Shown: positions 36,451 to 51,300 of the stretch, in pieces | Layout of the letters: the number at the start of each line of letters is the position of its first letter | Position numbering within the stretch: the stretch's first letter is position 1 | The notes under the pieces: model-generated | Told to the model about the DNA's origin: nothing | Database searches by the model: none | Seen by the model: the letters and a program-made list of their open reading frames with translations, nothing else | Position numbers and translations under genes: made by a program | NCBI RefSeq assembly: GCF_036898095.1 | Contig: NC_090729.1 | Coordinates: forward strand, 63,197,758 to 63,261,757 | Length of the DNA: 64,000 nucleotides | From: Palaemon carinicauda | Taxonomy: Eukaryota; Arthropoda; Malacostraca; Decapoda; Palaemonidae | Direction of reading: 5' to 3'

Positions 36451-38451
36451 CTGGGGATGTTAAGAAAAATGAACAGGAGTTTTACATATCATTCATTGTC
36501 AGGAATGGCTGAAACATAAGATAACAAATAGGAAAATGATGTAATTCATATTATTAAAATTTAAGTATCATAAAGTTACCTGATATTTTATTAGGTAAAT
36601 AAAGTTTCTTATATTACATGACACATGGCTAATACTCATAGTCCAACTTGCAATGATTGCTGAAACAGAGGAGTAATCAGAGGAGCAGTAAACCAAGGGA
36701 AAGGCCCGTGCCAACAAGAAGTGTTGGCTTTAATACAATAAGAACAAAAGAGCGGAGCTATTTTTTCTAATCCCAGGTCAATGTGAAAGAGAGAGTAAGG
36801 CCAATGGCCCATGTCGAGTTAGAATGAAAGCTGTCAACTTCAATGGCTTTGCTCCCACCTCTAAAAAACTGATGGGTTCACGAGAACCCACACCATAAAT
36901 TCAAATAAGAACTCTCTCCAAGAGGGACTATCACTTAGAATCAGTTAGAGCTGGCCTCAAGATCTGGTCCACATTATTGCCGATTTGTGTCCTCGTGCAC
37001 CTTTATTATGAACTATTAGAATAGTGATTCTCATTCCCCTCTTCTTCATAAAAACTGAGATATTATTCGATATACTTTAGCATATTAAATTGAAAAACGT
37101 ATTTACCTCTGAGACATATTACAAAAATATTTTCTTTTCTGAAGAGTGACTCCTTCTGACCCCACAAAGTCTCACACGTATTGTCTGTCACACTGAAATT
37201 CTTGACATATGATAACCACATAGTGTGTGACAACTGATGGTAGCGCATCGATGGGATTAAAGTTAAACTTTACTTAAAAAACATTTTTTTTAGTGATGAA
37301 AAAATAAACTGTTACTCGAAAAAGTGAACAAATTTAATTACGAGGAACGTGTATTAGTTTTAACGGTCGAGGCATATGAAATAGGTGAGATACACCACTA
37401 TGAGGAGCAGCTATATATTCAGAAGTAGACTAAGAAAAAGGAGAGGGGAATGCGGATATACTGGCAGAATAAAACAAATACCTCAGAAAACAAGGGCAGC
37501 AACGAACATTAGCTCAAAGGAGAAGAAGCCAACAGGAAAATGGCGGAGGTAAGGGAATTTTCCCTTCCTAACCGAATATGTGCCAGTGTTAAAGGAAATG
37601 GTCCGCCAAAAAGGGAAGATATATTATTCAATCAAAATATTCATTAACACAATTGAAGCAGTGACTTCGGAAAGGTGTTGGACAGAATGAATAACTTTTG
37701 ACAAAACAGAGAATTATAGGAAACACCAAACAAAGTAAGGAGGGATCCGGGATTTGTAAATTTGGCTTTATGGGAAACACTGAAACATCATCTCTGACAA
37801 AAATTGAGACTTAAAAGGGTAAGACTTCACAAATAACTGTGCAACTATGTAACGGCAAAAAGAAGACACACCACAAATTTTTCACAAGATTTGCTAAAGA
37901 GGTGGAGAACATCCTGGATGGCAACGACACTCTGGAGAACATGAAGGCACCATAAAACAGCAAAGAGCCTTCGTATACCCTACCAGCATCCTCGTTTCAT
38001 ATCCAGAATCTCATTCTTCTTATTTTCTAGTCCTCCATAAAATGTTGCCGCTGTATTACATAAACTCTGTACATTTTGCGCTTAACCTCTGCACAAGAAC
38101 ACGAACTCACCTAAACTTCCCCACGTAACCGTACCTATAAGCTGTATCCTTACCTACTTACTTAATAGTGGGGGGATAACGCACCCCTGTGAACCTCGTT
38201 TCTCTGCCGTATTCTTTGCCGGCCGTTGTCATACATGCAGGTGCATGGCCGCTATCATACATACCTCATAAACTTTGCACAAGGAAAAATTTTGGATTTG
38301 CAGTAAATATTATGCTTTGATAAGTAGACACTTTTAATATTTGATTCAGGTTTGACAATTTATTAGTGGAAAATATTTTACTATGATCATAAAAGTAAGA
38401 TATAATAAAACACACATACTTGCATAGAGAAAAGCTAGACCATTGATCATC
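36451..38451. other. Unassigned stretch
   Basis: No gene or repeat recognised on either strand in this 2 kb. Short frames have no family resemblance. Confidence 0.4.
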
Positions 38452-41400
38452 TTAACCCTGGAACGGTGCGGTGGGTCGTCCGCGACCCCGAGCGTCAAAA
38501 CAAAAGAGGTTTTTCTCACGTGACTCACCCCCGTGACTGAATTTGTGGGTGATTGACCTGCAGTCTGTGTCTCACCTACACGCTCTAGTAGTGTCCAGAT
38601 GTGCCTCGCTGTAGCTGTACTCCTTCCCAGATTTCTGAGACGCGTCGGGGTCGAGCGCGACCGAGTTTACCCTTCTAAGGTAAGTTGCATAATTATCAAA
38701 GTTATTACGTATTATGAAATTGTCGTAGAATGGTGCAACTTGTATAGGTTATCAGTTGTGGAAAGTCTTGGTGGATGGTTTGGCTACCATGTGCATGATT
38801 TTTTTTTTAGTTGAAATGTCGTTCATCACCACGAGGACCATTTTACCGCGAGTGCCCCTTTTTCATTTTTTTAAATTTTTTGGCCAAGTAATTTTTCCGT
38901 AAGAAATTGCCAAATAGTGTCATAAAACTTTTGCTTTTTTAGTGTTGGAAAGTGTGTCTAGATGATCTGGCTACCCATGCGTGACTTTGTTTTTGTCAGA
39001 TACGCCGTAGATATTGGTATGTGGGGTATTTTCCTGCGGTTGCCAATTTCTGTTTTTTTTTCAATATTTGTAAAAATCTACTACATGGTAAGGAATTGCC
39101 ATATATTATTGATTTTTTTCCATGTTTATTTATTAGAAAGTGTGCCTTGATGGTTGGGCTAACACGTGCATGTCTTTTTTTTTATCTGAGATGCCGTATA
39201 TTAGAATGTTGGCCATTTTTCTGCGAGTGCCCCTTTTTCATTTTTTTTCCTTTCTTGGCTAAGTCATTTTTCCGTGAGAAATTGGCAAATAGTATCGCAA
39301 AACTTTTATATTTATAGCATTAGAAAGTGTGTATAGATGATCTGGCTACCCATGCATGACTTTGTTTTTGCCAGATACGCCGTAGATATTGGTATATGGC
39401 GTATTTTCCTGCGGTTGCCAATTTCTGTTTTTTTTCAATATTTGTAAAAATTTACTACGTAGTAAGGAATTGCCCTATAGTATTGATTTTTTTCATGTTT
39501 ATTTGTTGGAAAGTGTGTCTTGATGGTTGGGCTACTACGTGCATGTCCCTTTTTTTTTATCTGAGATGCCGTATATTAGAATGTTGGCCATTTTTCCGCG
39601 AGTGCCCCTTTTTATTTGTTTTGCATTTTTTTCCTTAGTCATGTTACCGTAAGGAATTGGCAAGTAGTGTCGCAAAACTTATATTTTTATAGTGTCGGAA
39701 AGTGTTTCTAGATGATCTGGCTACTCATGCCTATCTTTTTTTTAGCCAGATATGGTGTATATATAGGTATGTGTTCGATTTTCCTGTGATTGCTATTTTT
39801 CCGTTTTTTCCCATTTCTTTCAAAATTACTACGTACTAAGGAACTATCACAGAGTAATGATTCATTTAGATGTTTATTTGTCGGAAAATGTGCCTTGATG
39901 GTTTGCCTAGCACGTGGCTGAAATTTTTTTTTTCTGAAATGCCCACTATTAACTCGTTGCCATTTTTCATCGAGTGCCCCTTTTTATTTGTTTTGCATTT
40001 TTTTGCTTAGTCATGTTACCGTAAGGAATTGGCAAGTAGTGTCGCAAAACTTATATTTTTATAGTGTTGGAAAGTGTTTCTCGATGATCTGGCTACCCAT
40101 GCCTATTTTTTTATTCAGCCAGATATGGCGTATATATAGGTATGTGTTCGATTTTCCTGTGATTGCCATTTTTTCGTTTTTTCCCATTTCATTCAAAATT
40201 ACTACGTACTAAGGAACTATCACAGAGTAATGATTCATTTAGATGTTTATTTGTCGGAAAATGTGCCTTGATGGTTTGCCTAGCACGTGGCTGAAATTTT
40301 TTTTTTCTGAAATGCCCATTAGCTCATTGCCATTTTTCATCGAGTGCCCCTTTTTATTTGTTTTGCATTTTTTTGCTTTGTCATGTTACCGTAAGGAATT
40401 GGCAAGTAGTGTCGCAAAACTTATATTTTTATAGTGTTGGAAAGTGTTTCTAGATGATCTGGCTACCCATGCCTATCTTTTTTTTTTTTTAGCCAGATAT
40501 GGCGTATATATAGGTATGTGTTCGATTTTCCTGCGATTGTCACTTTTTCGTTTTTTCCCATTTTTTTCAAAATTACTACGTACTAAGGAACTATCACAGA
40601 GTTATGATTCATTTAGATGTTTATTTGTCGGAAAATTTTGTTTACTTCTTTTTTGATTGAATATCATCAATTTTTTTTAGCTAAAATATATTGTTTTACA
40701 ATTTTTTTTTCGATTTTATTTCCCTTCAAAAATTTTTTTTTGGGTCAGAATTCTAATTTTATAGTCGTAGAATAATCGACAATCATTCAGCAACCAACCA
40801 TACAATAATTAGATTAGTAAATAACACCTTGAAATTGACATACCCTTCCTACATTTCAGGTGGCGTATTAGGAAGTCTGAGTCAGTGTGGTTGGCGGCTA
40901 TTTTGTGGACATATCCGAAGTGTAAGTTGCCCTATCTATATATATTCGTGTTCCCTATAGAATTTGTGATATTTTTGTATATTTTTACCTGCATAAATAT
41001 CATATTATACATTAAATATATGTATTTTTTTTATGAAATTTCTAAGTACTCAAAAAATGACCTTTAGATATGGCCCCTGATATAAATGTAATTTAAAAAA
41101 TAATGAAGATTTTTTTACATATTTCTATATTAGGATAACATGTGTTTATTCCCTAAAAAGATTAGCCACTTCCTATTTCATTTGGGTACCCAAAAAATAT
41201 TCATGAAATTTGGACACATATTTTTGGCCAACAAAGGTTACCCTTTTTTTCTCGTTTCAGATCTTCACCTCCATGGGTCCGACTTCATCCAAAATACATC
41301 AAGATGTGTCTAAACATTCAAGAATCAATTCCTAAAAGGATTTGTGTATATATGTATAAATATTTTTTTTATGAATTTTTATGTAAGGTGTTTTTTTTCT

Positions 41401-41621
41401 ACTTAATTTTTAAAAATATTTATAATAAATAGTTTTTCTGCAGATGAGTAGTATTTATCTTTACAGTAGTTTTATGCTTTAATTGAATTTTTTTTTTTGG
41501 CAAAAAAAAAGGAGGTTACTGTAAAAACAGATTTTTCAAGAATTTTTTTTTGCGTCGGGGTCGCGCGCGACCGAGTATACCCTTAAAGAGGTGTCCGAGG
41601 AGCGTACCTATCCAGGGTTAA
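38452..41621 (+). mobile_element. TTAA repeat element, copy D (more diverged)
   Basis: TTAA at 38452-38455 and 41618-41621 flank 3,162 bp. The left end is CCCTGGAACGGTGCG, differing from the usual CCCTGGATAGGTACG; the right end is standard. Five units are marked at 38959, 39333, 39709, 40081 and 40451. The right subterminal motif is GGGTCGCGCGCGACC. Its differences from B, C and E suggest an older or separate lineage. Confidence 0.84.
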
Positions 41622-42199
41622 ATCAGCAAGCAGATCTACAGGTTCCCCCAACACTCAAATCCTTAACTCACATTGATGGTGAGGTTGCAGAAACTTCAAG
41701 AAACGATCAAGCTTAAGCTGGATTCGCAGCTATCTCTCTAGTTGATGCCTGAAAAAATTATGAGAATAATTTACTTTTCTATTTATTAGAGGAACCTTTG
41801 TGAAAGTAGTTAAACTCAATCAAAATGTCCATTGACAGATGTACCCAAAATCAGGAGATCTTATTTAGATGTATCAAAATCTTATCATGCATAAAGTGCT
41901 CAATCAAAGGCATTTGTCAAAATATTCTGGTGAGTATCTTCCTTGTCTAAAGATTTGGAAGAATATTTGGCCTTGTGAAGGAATAGTCTTAGTTTATGAA
42001 TTCTAGAATTTTAATTGCATCTGAGTGTTCTTTAGATAATCCTTAAATAAAATATATTATGCAAAGATGTAGATCTTTTTTAATTGAAGTCATAGACCAA
42101 ATTCAGGTTACTGGAAAATGTATAGGGGGTAATAAAGCATTTGAATCCATCCAAGGCTACATTCCATTAGAAAGTCTATTTCCCCAACTGCGGTCAGGA
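41622..42199. other. Unassigned stretch
   Basis: No recognisable feature. A pol-like fragment was considered but could not be supported. Confidence 0.3.
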
Positions 42200-42651
42200 A
42201 TGGGTCAATATTCAATGCCTTAGATGACTTGCAAAATAAATGGAACGTGATTGGAATCTAGCAATAGCCTGAAGAGTTGCTTGGGTAATGTTATCTCATT
42301 TTGGAGGGAAGTGATTGAAAGAAACAAACTTGTGAGGACAACAAGACAAGCAGAGAGAGACTGATAATTTACTGAATATGCAACAGTCACTGTATTAGAG
42401 AGTGCTGACAGATAAGTAGCCGGGGAGGGAAACATCTCCAACTGCCAAAATCAATTGTGTTTTCATTCAAATATAAATTATGAATACGAAGGCAGTAACT
42501 TAATGAAATATACAATATCATACATGAAAATAATGCTCTCAAAGAGCGCAACATCGTTATACAAAAATCCACTGTGTGGAATAAATAATAAAGTTACAAT
42601 ATACAGAAAAGAGTCCAGTGGAGAAAACACAGTGGGTAAGATGATGTCCTT
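42200..42651 (-). repeat. Possible 3' LTR of a Gypsy element
   Basis: On the minus strand a purine-rich GGGTGGGGGAGTACT is followed by TGTAAGGACATC, which could be a polypurine tract and LTR start. The sequence then runs to about 42.2 kb. It directly follows the Gypsy pol C-terminus. The far end is not defined. Confidence 0.35.
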
Positions 42652-43060
42652 ACAAGTACTCCCCCACCCAGACAGCTGGCATCGGAGATGGTTGATGCGA
42701 TTAATCCCTGTATCGTGGAGGGCGACGTAATTCCCCTCTGGGGCTTCAGCGGAGGGGAAGGTTGCTCTGCTTCTGAGGAATCGTTTTCCCTTGTCGTTGC
42801 ATGGTTTTCTCCCGTCTGGTGGATAATTTGCTCTCTGGCGGAGTCCTGGGTCTACCGAGGCCCGCGGTGATCTCCTAGTTGCTTTCAAGATACGCAGGTT
42901 TTAATCGGTCAATCATCACCTAATCTTCTTGTCCGTGGACGTTCAAGAGGAAGGATTTGACTGCTCTTCTGACAACCTCTCTTTTTGAGATTAAGGACCT
43001 TCTGTGCCCTTGCCGAGATGGAAAGCGAGCATATATTGATTTATAAATGATTAGAAAATG
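42652..43060 (-). pseudogene. Gypsy pol C-terminal fragment
   Basis: The minus strand reads AVKSFLLNVHGQED, a TAG-type break, then VMIDRLKPAYLE, the conserved end of Gypsy-type integrases (V-x-IDRLKPAYL). A basic Pro/Arg-rich tail follows. No upstream pol is present, so only the extreme 3' end survives. Confidence 0.65.
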
Positions 43061-43200
43061 AAGAAAGCCAAAAACTCCATCGATAAACCTTGATATCACC
43101 AAGGTCAACGTGATTTGCATCTTAAAGGCCAATGATTTCATTACAGCTGTGGTTTTTTAAAAAGAAAAATAAACAGCATCATTCGCATAGTTAAAATGAT

Positions 43201-43214
43201 GGGGGGGGGGGGGG
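43201..43214. repeat. Poly-G run
   Basis: Fourteen consecutive G between the pol fragment and the LTR of a different family. Confidence 0.9.
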
Positions 43215-43231
43215 AAGGCGGGAGGAGCAAG

Positions 43232-43670
<439 letters not shown>

Positions 43671-44155
43671 CGGTTGGTATACTTTCACACAGTTACTATA
43701 GGCACTGAGTGAAGGGGTGTCACTCGATTTCTTCACAGTTTTCTCCTGTTATTCCAGAAGATTTGACTGTTTTTGGAATCCAGGCTAATCACTTATATGT
43801 GCTGTGTGGCAAAATGCAAAGGAAATTGACAAAATCGACCAAAAGTTAGTGTTTTCCTTTCCAAATGCTGATGAAGAAAAAGTGTAGTTATTGCACGTCA
43901 TCAAGAGAGCCTAATATGTTTCTAACTATAAGAGTAATGGAAGTACTATATTTATTTTTGTAGTAATTATATTTGAATTATGTTGTTCATATGGTATTGG
44001 GTACAGAATATCAGCCTCTTGTATAATGATGAAGAGATAACTAAAATGTTTACATAATCACTTTGGTATTCACCAACTTTTTCCCCTTGCTACTTTCTAC
44101 TTCACTCTCTCTTTGATTTCTTCTCTTTCAGTTCTTGCTTCCTCATCCTTCGGTT

Positions 44156-44218
<63 letters not shown>
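44156..44218. repeat. (CT)n microsatellite
   Basis: Perfect CT dinucleotide array of about 62 bp. Confidence 0.97.
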
Positions 44219-44221
<3 letters not shown>

Positions 44222-44639
44222 TTCCAAGAAAATGCGTTTTCTACTTTAATATTGATTTAAACACTTATCAGATTTGCCAGCTAGACTTCAGATCTAATTA
44301 CATTTAATCAGAGACATCCTTCTTCGATAGAACTATTCGGAAGAAACTCATAGCTGAGAGAATTGTGAAAAATAACAGTGGAAAAATGAAAATAAATCGT
44401 CAAAAATGTCAAGTAAAGAAAATGTACCACAAGATCAGGTGACTTTGAGTGATTGTGCAAAAGATGTTAAATTATTTCAAATTGCCGGAATTCTTTACTT
44501 TTTCATTATTTTTGAGAATTATATTTTAAGAATCATTCTGTGTTTTTTCGGTATGCAAGTGTAGTTTGGAATTAGTGGGTCCTGAAAGTGTTATTTTGAT
44601 TTTATTTCTTTTTTTTTTCTCTCCGTATTTTTTTCTTAT

Positions 44640-46715
44640 CCCGATTATTCAAAGTCATGTCTATTTACAATGTTTAATTCAACGTATTAGTTTTTGCTCT
44701 AAAAATATCACTGAAGCAAATTTGTTGTCATAGAATTCCTCGTCTTTAATGACTTTCTTCCACGTTCTATATATCTTTAAGCTCACTTTACTTTCTATTA
44801 TTTCTCTCCACCTTTCACTATCCCACTTTCTGGTTTCCGATTTTATTTCTGCCTTGTTCATTCTTCTTATCTGTCTTATGTCTATACTTAATTCTTCTAT
44901 TTACTTTGCCGGTTGTTTCCACCATCGTCCTTCTTTTTCTTCAATATCCAGGACAATTGCTTTTAGTATTTCCTTCTTCTCATTCAAGGTACAATTCAAG
45001 TACTGCAGCTTCCCATCCATCACCCTTGCTTTCATAGAAGATGCACCTATCTCCTCTCTTAGTGTAGTATTACCTAAAATCTATCCTTTGTAGTTTCTCT
45101 ATTTCAGTTTCTGTTAGATTTATAATACTTGTTCCATACAAAGTAGATGGTAAAGCAATACTTTACCAGAAAGTTTTTCCAATTATCACGTTATTGCAAC
45201 TTGTCTCTATAACTGAATATGTTAAATTAGCTATTTTTATGCTTTCTTTTCTATCATTACCCTTTTATGAGTTCTAAATATGTTCCTATTACTGTCTAGC
45301 TTCATTAGTAAATATGTCAAACTTTCTACTACTTTGATTCCCTCTATGTGATCTGGCTTTTCTTTCATGTTGTAAATCATAAAATTACTCTTTTCTTCAT
45401 TAAATTCTAACCCACATTTTTTTACCATTTTCTACTAATATCTGGATGTTACGCTTTGCATTATGTACTTCCTCTGCAATTATTAAGGCATCATCTGCGA
45501 AAAATAATAATTCTACATTTATTAATTGATTTTTGAAACTATTTCCTTCCTATTTTATTTTCTTCATGACAATATACGTAATAAGATGAAAAAGTGAAGT
45601 TAACGCTGCGTACCGTTTTAATCTTAACCTCAATTTATTGTTATATACCTTATCCGAAGTCAATGCCCGTAGTATCTCCTAGATAAATATTTGCAATTGC
45701 ACTTATGATTTTGGTGTTAATTCTATATTCTTTTAAAACTCCTATTAATACCTCCCTTTTTACAGAGCCAAATGCTTTACTAAAATCTATTGCAGTTACT
45801 ATTAGGGGTTTCTTGTTTCTATAGTTCTTTTCCACATAATAATGTAATATAAAAATAATGTCCTTTATCCTTCTTCCTCTTGTAAATCCTGCTTGGCAAT
45901 CATTATCTTCCTCATCTACTCCTAAGTGATTTTCTATTTCCTCTTCCATCATCATCACAAATATTTTATATGAAATATTCAGTAGAACTATAGGACTTAG
46001 GTCTTTTGCCATTGGCCTTCTTTTCTTTTCAATCATCTTTGTTGTTGACATCCTCCACATAAATGGTTTTCCTTTTTCGTACAATCCATTTTGGTAACTT
46101 TGCTTTTTTCCTAGTGCCATGAAGAGCTCTGGTTTAAGGCCATCCGTTTCTGCTACTGATTTTGCCTTTAGATTTTGCAGGCAATTCTGTACTTCTTCTC
46201 ATATGATTGTAGGACTTTCATTTGGTTTTATTTTCCTTTATGTTACCATCACAAGGTATGAATATCCTTTAAGTATGTCTATCCTTGTAATATCTTTCTG
46301 GTGCGCTATTTCATTTTCGTATTCATTCCGTTTTCGTCATTCCATACTAATTCTATTTTATTTTATTTTGTTTCCTTTTTCCAAATAAAGTAATTTTCTT
46401 CTTTATCCTTTCTTGCACTTCTCTCTTCTTTAGATCCCTTCTATCCTCTAAAACTTTTTTTTTTTTACATCCAAATAGATCTCATTTCTTTTTTTTCTGT
46501 TTAGTTCCTTCCTTTTCTTTGTTCCTCTCAATATTTCATCGTCCATCCATGGTTTTTCCTCTATCTTTTACAATTTCTCTTGTGTGGACTCTTTTATTAT
46601 GAGGTCCACTACTCTGTCCTGTCTAATTGTCTATATCTTATAGTTTCTTCTGCTCTTGTGATATATTCTCTTATGCTATTTGCCTGACCTTCACGTCTCG
46701 TCATTCATGAGAGAC
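44640..46715 (-). pseudogene. LINE reverse transcriptase relic
   Basis: Minus-strand blocks in order: EEKPWMDDEI and KKRKELNRKKRNEIY (pre-RT), DLSPIVLLNISYKIF, DCQAGFTRGRRIKD, VTAIDFSKAFGSVKRE (palm box with the first Asp), the catalytic FADD at 45488-45502 in LLFFADDALII, FNEEKSNFMIYNMKE and IEGIKVVESLTYL, then EEFYDNKFAS near the C-terminus. This is a non-LTR reverse transcriptase. Stops and frameshifts separate the blocks, and the endonuclease is missing. The catalytic residues are still present, suggesting moderate age. Clade not assigned. Confidence 0.8.
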
Positions 46716-47471
46716 AAAAGACCGCAAAATCATACGATAAAATAATTCTACTGAGAATATAGATTTTTTATTGAATCTGGGTGGGAAATAATTGTTGCTC
46801 CCCGAATGTCTGGCTAAACTTGCAACAAAGAATGAATCGAGGGGATAAGAGCACTATATAATCACTGAAGGGTAATACACCCTGGCTAGAAAAAAGCTCC
46901 ATCATCTGTGCAGACTTATAAAACTTCATACGTGACTAAATAATTTTAGCATAACTAAAGTCACCTCACTCTCAAGAACTATTTTGGCGATGCCATTGAA
47001 ATACTGAACATGTGTGTGTGTGTAGATCGCCTTACCTTATGTAAGACACGGGCTCTGAACAGGAATTTATGTTGATATAGAAAATATTGCTGAAGACGGT
47101 GGATGGGACCAGGAATGTATTATAAGAAAGTTATGATATGAATCTTCACCTTCAAAGAAAAAGGAAAAAAAAACTTACACTGTAAATCCAATTAATCTTC
47201 ATTATCTTGGGTTTAACTGTCCAGTACCAAGATGATTATATTACGAACACATAAACCCTCAAATAAAAGGAGGTTTGCATTTTAAATATGTCAATCTATA
47301 AGTTCTCGAATGTTCGTTTATCAAAGTAACCTAAAGAAGACAAAAGCTAGAAATGGATGACTTGACCAACCAGGGCTTTGCTTTTCTCTTCTCACGAGGA
47401 CCAAGAGTTCAGGAAAAAGATAATAAAGATAATTAAGATTACGGACCTTCTCGTGAAAAAAGATTTAGTCT
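46716..47471. other. Unassigned stretch
   Basis: No gene or repeat recognised except a short (TG)n near 47010. Confidence 0.4.
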
Positions 47472-47855
47472 AGTTGGTAGAGGGGGTCTGCGTGCACCCC
47501 CCGGAAATCAATTTCTAATTGATGTCTTCCTATGGGGAAAAATGTGTAGAAAACAGTTTGCTATGTTAAAAATTTGAAATATTGTCCCACGTGCCTATTT
47601 TATGCAAATTAAGCCGCCATTACATGAAAATACTAAAATCGCTATAACTCCGCCAATGCAACAGATAACTGCAAAAATAAGGTGTCCAGACCCAGGTTTT
47701 GAGGGTCTAGCATCAATATAAGACCAGTCTCATAGTGACCACATGTGTTTCTGACATGTAAGATATGCAAATTAGCGCCGCCATTACTGAAAAACCTATT
47801 TTTACCATATCTTTGCAAATGTTATAGCAATCGTGAAGAACGTGTTGTCTGTACC
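47472..47855 (+). repeat. Left terminal inverted repeat
   Basis: Reverse complement of 53622-54004. It holds two related sub-blocks, TATGCAAATTAAGCCGCCAT and TATGCAAATTAGCGCCGCCA, about 170 bp apart and each containing ATGCAAAT. These could be transposase-binding sites (inference). Confidence 0.92.
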
Positions 47856-48338
47856 CTTGTTTTATGGGTTGATGTTTATTATTAGACTATATTTGAATGT
47901 GCCTTTTGCTTATTTGTTTTATTATAATGAGATATAGTCAGGTAATGAGAGATTCTGAGGGTACTTACCAATTAGTGTTTATTAAGCAGTGAAATATTTT
48001 TTATCATTTCATCATAGGTGGCAACACTTTACTGAATAGGAGAGGATGTGATTCATTGAATCCGTGTCATTTATATTGGATGAAGCAGTGTGTTTTTCAG
48101 CAATTTATGAATCATTCTAGGTTTATCTTTTCTAGGTTTATCATAATTTAGTCTGCTTATAGTCAGATAGGTAAAAGGTGTTTATATAATCTCTCAAGCT
48201 CTATTTGATAAGACAATTAATGCAATTACTTGCATGACTTAGTGTCATTGGTAGTAATATTTCAAAACACTTCATCATGTTGGTTATAGGCCTATACTTC
48301 TCATTTCAGAGTAATAGTTTTGGTATAAGTTCGCCATC

Positions 48339-51300
48339 ATGCCAAAGCGAAGGAATGCTGAATCTGCCAGCACTGAACGCACCAGCCTGAGCAAAAAGCC
48401 TGCTTCACCTGCACCTGTATGCATGCTTCATGTGTTATCCATCTCTGATCATGGGCCTTTTACCCCACTCAGTAGAATCAAAGGAACTGCATTTGATAAA
48501 CTAAAGCACCTTCATGAAATCCGGGACCTGCGGGTCTGTCAGCCACATGCATCTCCCTATCGTATGCAGTCTGTATGCGACCAGATTCCTGAGACTGTCC
48601 CCGAGGACCTTGAAAATAATGGGTATCACCGTCAGTGTTATCAGCGGTTCTCTGGCAATCTGCATCTTATAGAAAATAAGACAACTGAGGAACCACAGGC
48701 ATCCACCTCGCTATTGCATTCACCTCGTAGACATTCAACTGGACCTGTCTTTTCAGAGGAGTGCATTTTTTGTGAGAAAGTAGAGATCAAAGGTGCTGAT
48801 CGAAAAACTGTACGACCTGTCCATTTCTCATCTTGGAGAAACAAGGAAAATGCATGGGAACAAATTGAATCGAGAGCTGAAAAAATGGGCATGTTTCGGC
48901 TTCATAGACGTGTGAAAAATGTAGACCTCTTTGCTGTAGAAGCAAAACATCACCCATCATGTTTGAGATCATTCCACACCGCATTTGCTAACTTTGAACG
49001 CGGGGTTAACAGAGCAAATGACCCAAAGCGTACTGAACACGCGAAGATTTCGGCCGCTTATGAGAAGGCACTGAATTTTGTACGGGAGCACATTCGAACT
49101 CATGTCATCCAACGGAATGAAGTCCTGCGTCTAACATCATTGCGCTTGCTCTATATTGAAGAACTGAAACGCAATGGGCAGGAGAATGAAAACTACCGCT
49201 CAGAGAAACTCCTGAAACGTCTACAAAATGATTCAATCAAGGAGCATGTGTCCTTTCTGAAGGTTGATCATGACAAACTTGATGCAATTTCATTTTGGCT
49301 TGTGTACAATTCCAATATTTCGGTTAACGATGCTTTAGCACAAGCTTACACGCTTGGTAGCAAAGACAAGTACCAAAACGCTGCTCTGCTTCTTCGCAGT
49401 AATATTCTACAGGCTTACAAAGACTCCAAAGTCCTCCCATGGCCGCCAACATTAGATGATATGGACCTCAGCTGTGATGATCTACTACCATCTGATCTCA
49501 TTCGTTTTCTAAGCATGGTGATGTCAGGAAAAGAAGACATAGATACAAGTGAAAAGATGAAGCGACTGGTATTCTCCATTGGGCAAGACATTTGCCGTGC
49601 AGTGTCAGATGGAAAATGGAAATTACCAAAGCACATGCTACTGTGTGTGACCGTTCGACACTTGTTTCGTAGCAAGCAGCTCACCAAGATATTGCACCGA
49701 CTTGGTCACTCCGAGACATATGATTTTGGTTTAGAGATGGAAACTGCACTGGCCAAGGTCCTGGATGAGGTATCAACCTATCTCACACCCCAGATTGTGA
49801 CAGGAGAGGGCAACATGGTATTTCATTGTGAGTGGGACAACCTCAACAAAACTACAACGAATGTTCATGGCAGCAATATTGTCAACAGTGCTGGGGGAAT
49901 CATGGTACAGGAGGTCAAGCCCGGGATCCAAAATTCAAATGTCCGAATGCTTCCAATGATGGATAAATCCAAACAGCGTAGCTTGAAAGTTGATACACCA
50001 GAAACCCTCCCACCCCTGCACTTCACTCGTATTGGACCAGTGTTTCCAGATGGCTCTTCATTCACACCACCTGTTAAAAATGAAACAGTTTATACTACCA
50101 AGAAAGAAGAGTACTACGTCTGGCTCTTCAGCAGGTATATTGGAAGCAGTGGTGAACAGCCTGTGCCTGGACTAGGGGGGTTCATCTCTGCAACTGGAAC
50201 TCCGCCACCAAGGAAATCAACTGTTGACTACTTTACACCTATTCATCAACCAATAACTGACAACACAGTCGTTCGTGAGCTACTGAAGCGGTCTGAGGCA
50301 GCCACAGCCGAGGTGGGTCAGAAATGGGTCCTCAATACATTTGACCTTGGCGTTTGTATGAAGGCACTCCCCATTATTTGGCGTTGGCCAGAAGAGTTTG
50401 CCAAACATGTTGTAATGATTGGCCCCTTTCACACATCCATGAACTTCATCGGCATGCTCACAGGCCACAAAATGAAGGGTTCAGGATACACTGAGATTCT
50501 CTTAGAGGCACAGCTTGTGACAAGTGGATCCATAAAAGGTGTTCTTAGCGGAAAAGCATATGCCAAGTCCCTGTTTTGCATTAAAACTGTTTGCGAAGCA
50601 ATGGAAAGGCTGTTGATTGAACAGTTTGCTGAGGAAGAGAACACATTGATGATTGACAATCCTTCCACACTACTGGAGATTATCGAGTCATGCAACCGGG
50701 AGAACCTTGAGGACGCACTCAAAGATGACTTCACCATGAACCTTATCAGAAAGTATCAAGCCTACAAGGACAAAGTACGCCAGGGCCACTTGGGAAAGAC
50801 TGCTACTTTCTGGATGTCCTTTGTTGATCAATGTCATCTCGTCTTCATGCTGCTTTACTCCGTTAAAACCAACAACCTTCAGCTGTTCCACTTCTGTAAT
50901 GGAGAGATGGCACCACTCTTCTTTGCATTTGATGGGCAGAACTATTCAAGGTTTGTTGAACATGTATTTCATCTCCTTGTTTCTTTGATAACTATAGAAT
51001 GCCGAAATATACAAGTTGACTTATACAACCAAATACAGTGTCAGCATAAACACAAACACAAACATGTTCCCACAAGTCTCTGTCTCCCTATTTTACAGGT
51101 ACCTTGTTTGGTTGGAAGTCTATCTAACAAACATGGAGAAGATACACCCAGGGGCAAAAGACCTACTAACCAAGGGTGGACTCGCGGTGGCAAGATCGAT
51201 GATACCTGGGGCACTCAGTGCAGTTGACAAAACTATGGAGGAAACATTCATGCGGTTCGCCAAATCATCAGGTATAGTACCTGGTTCATTGAATGGCATA

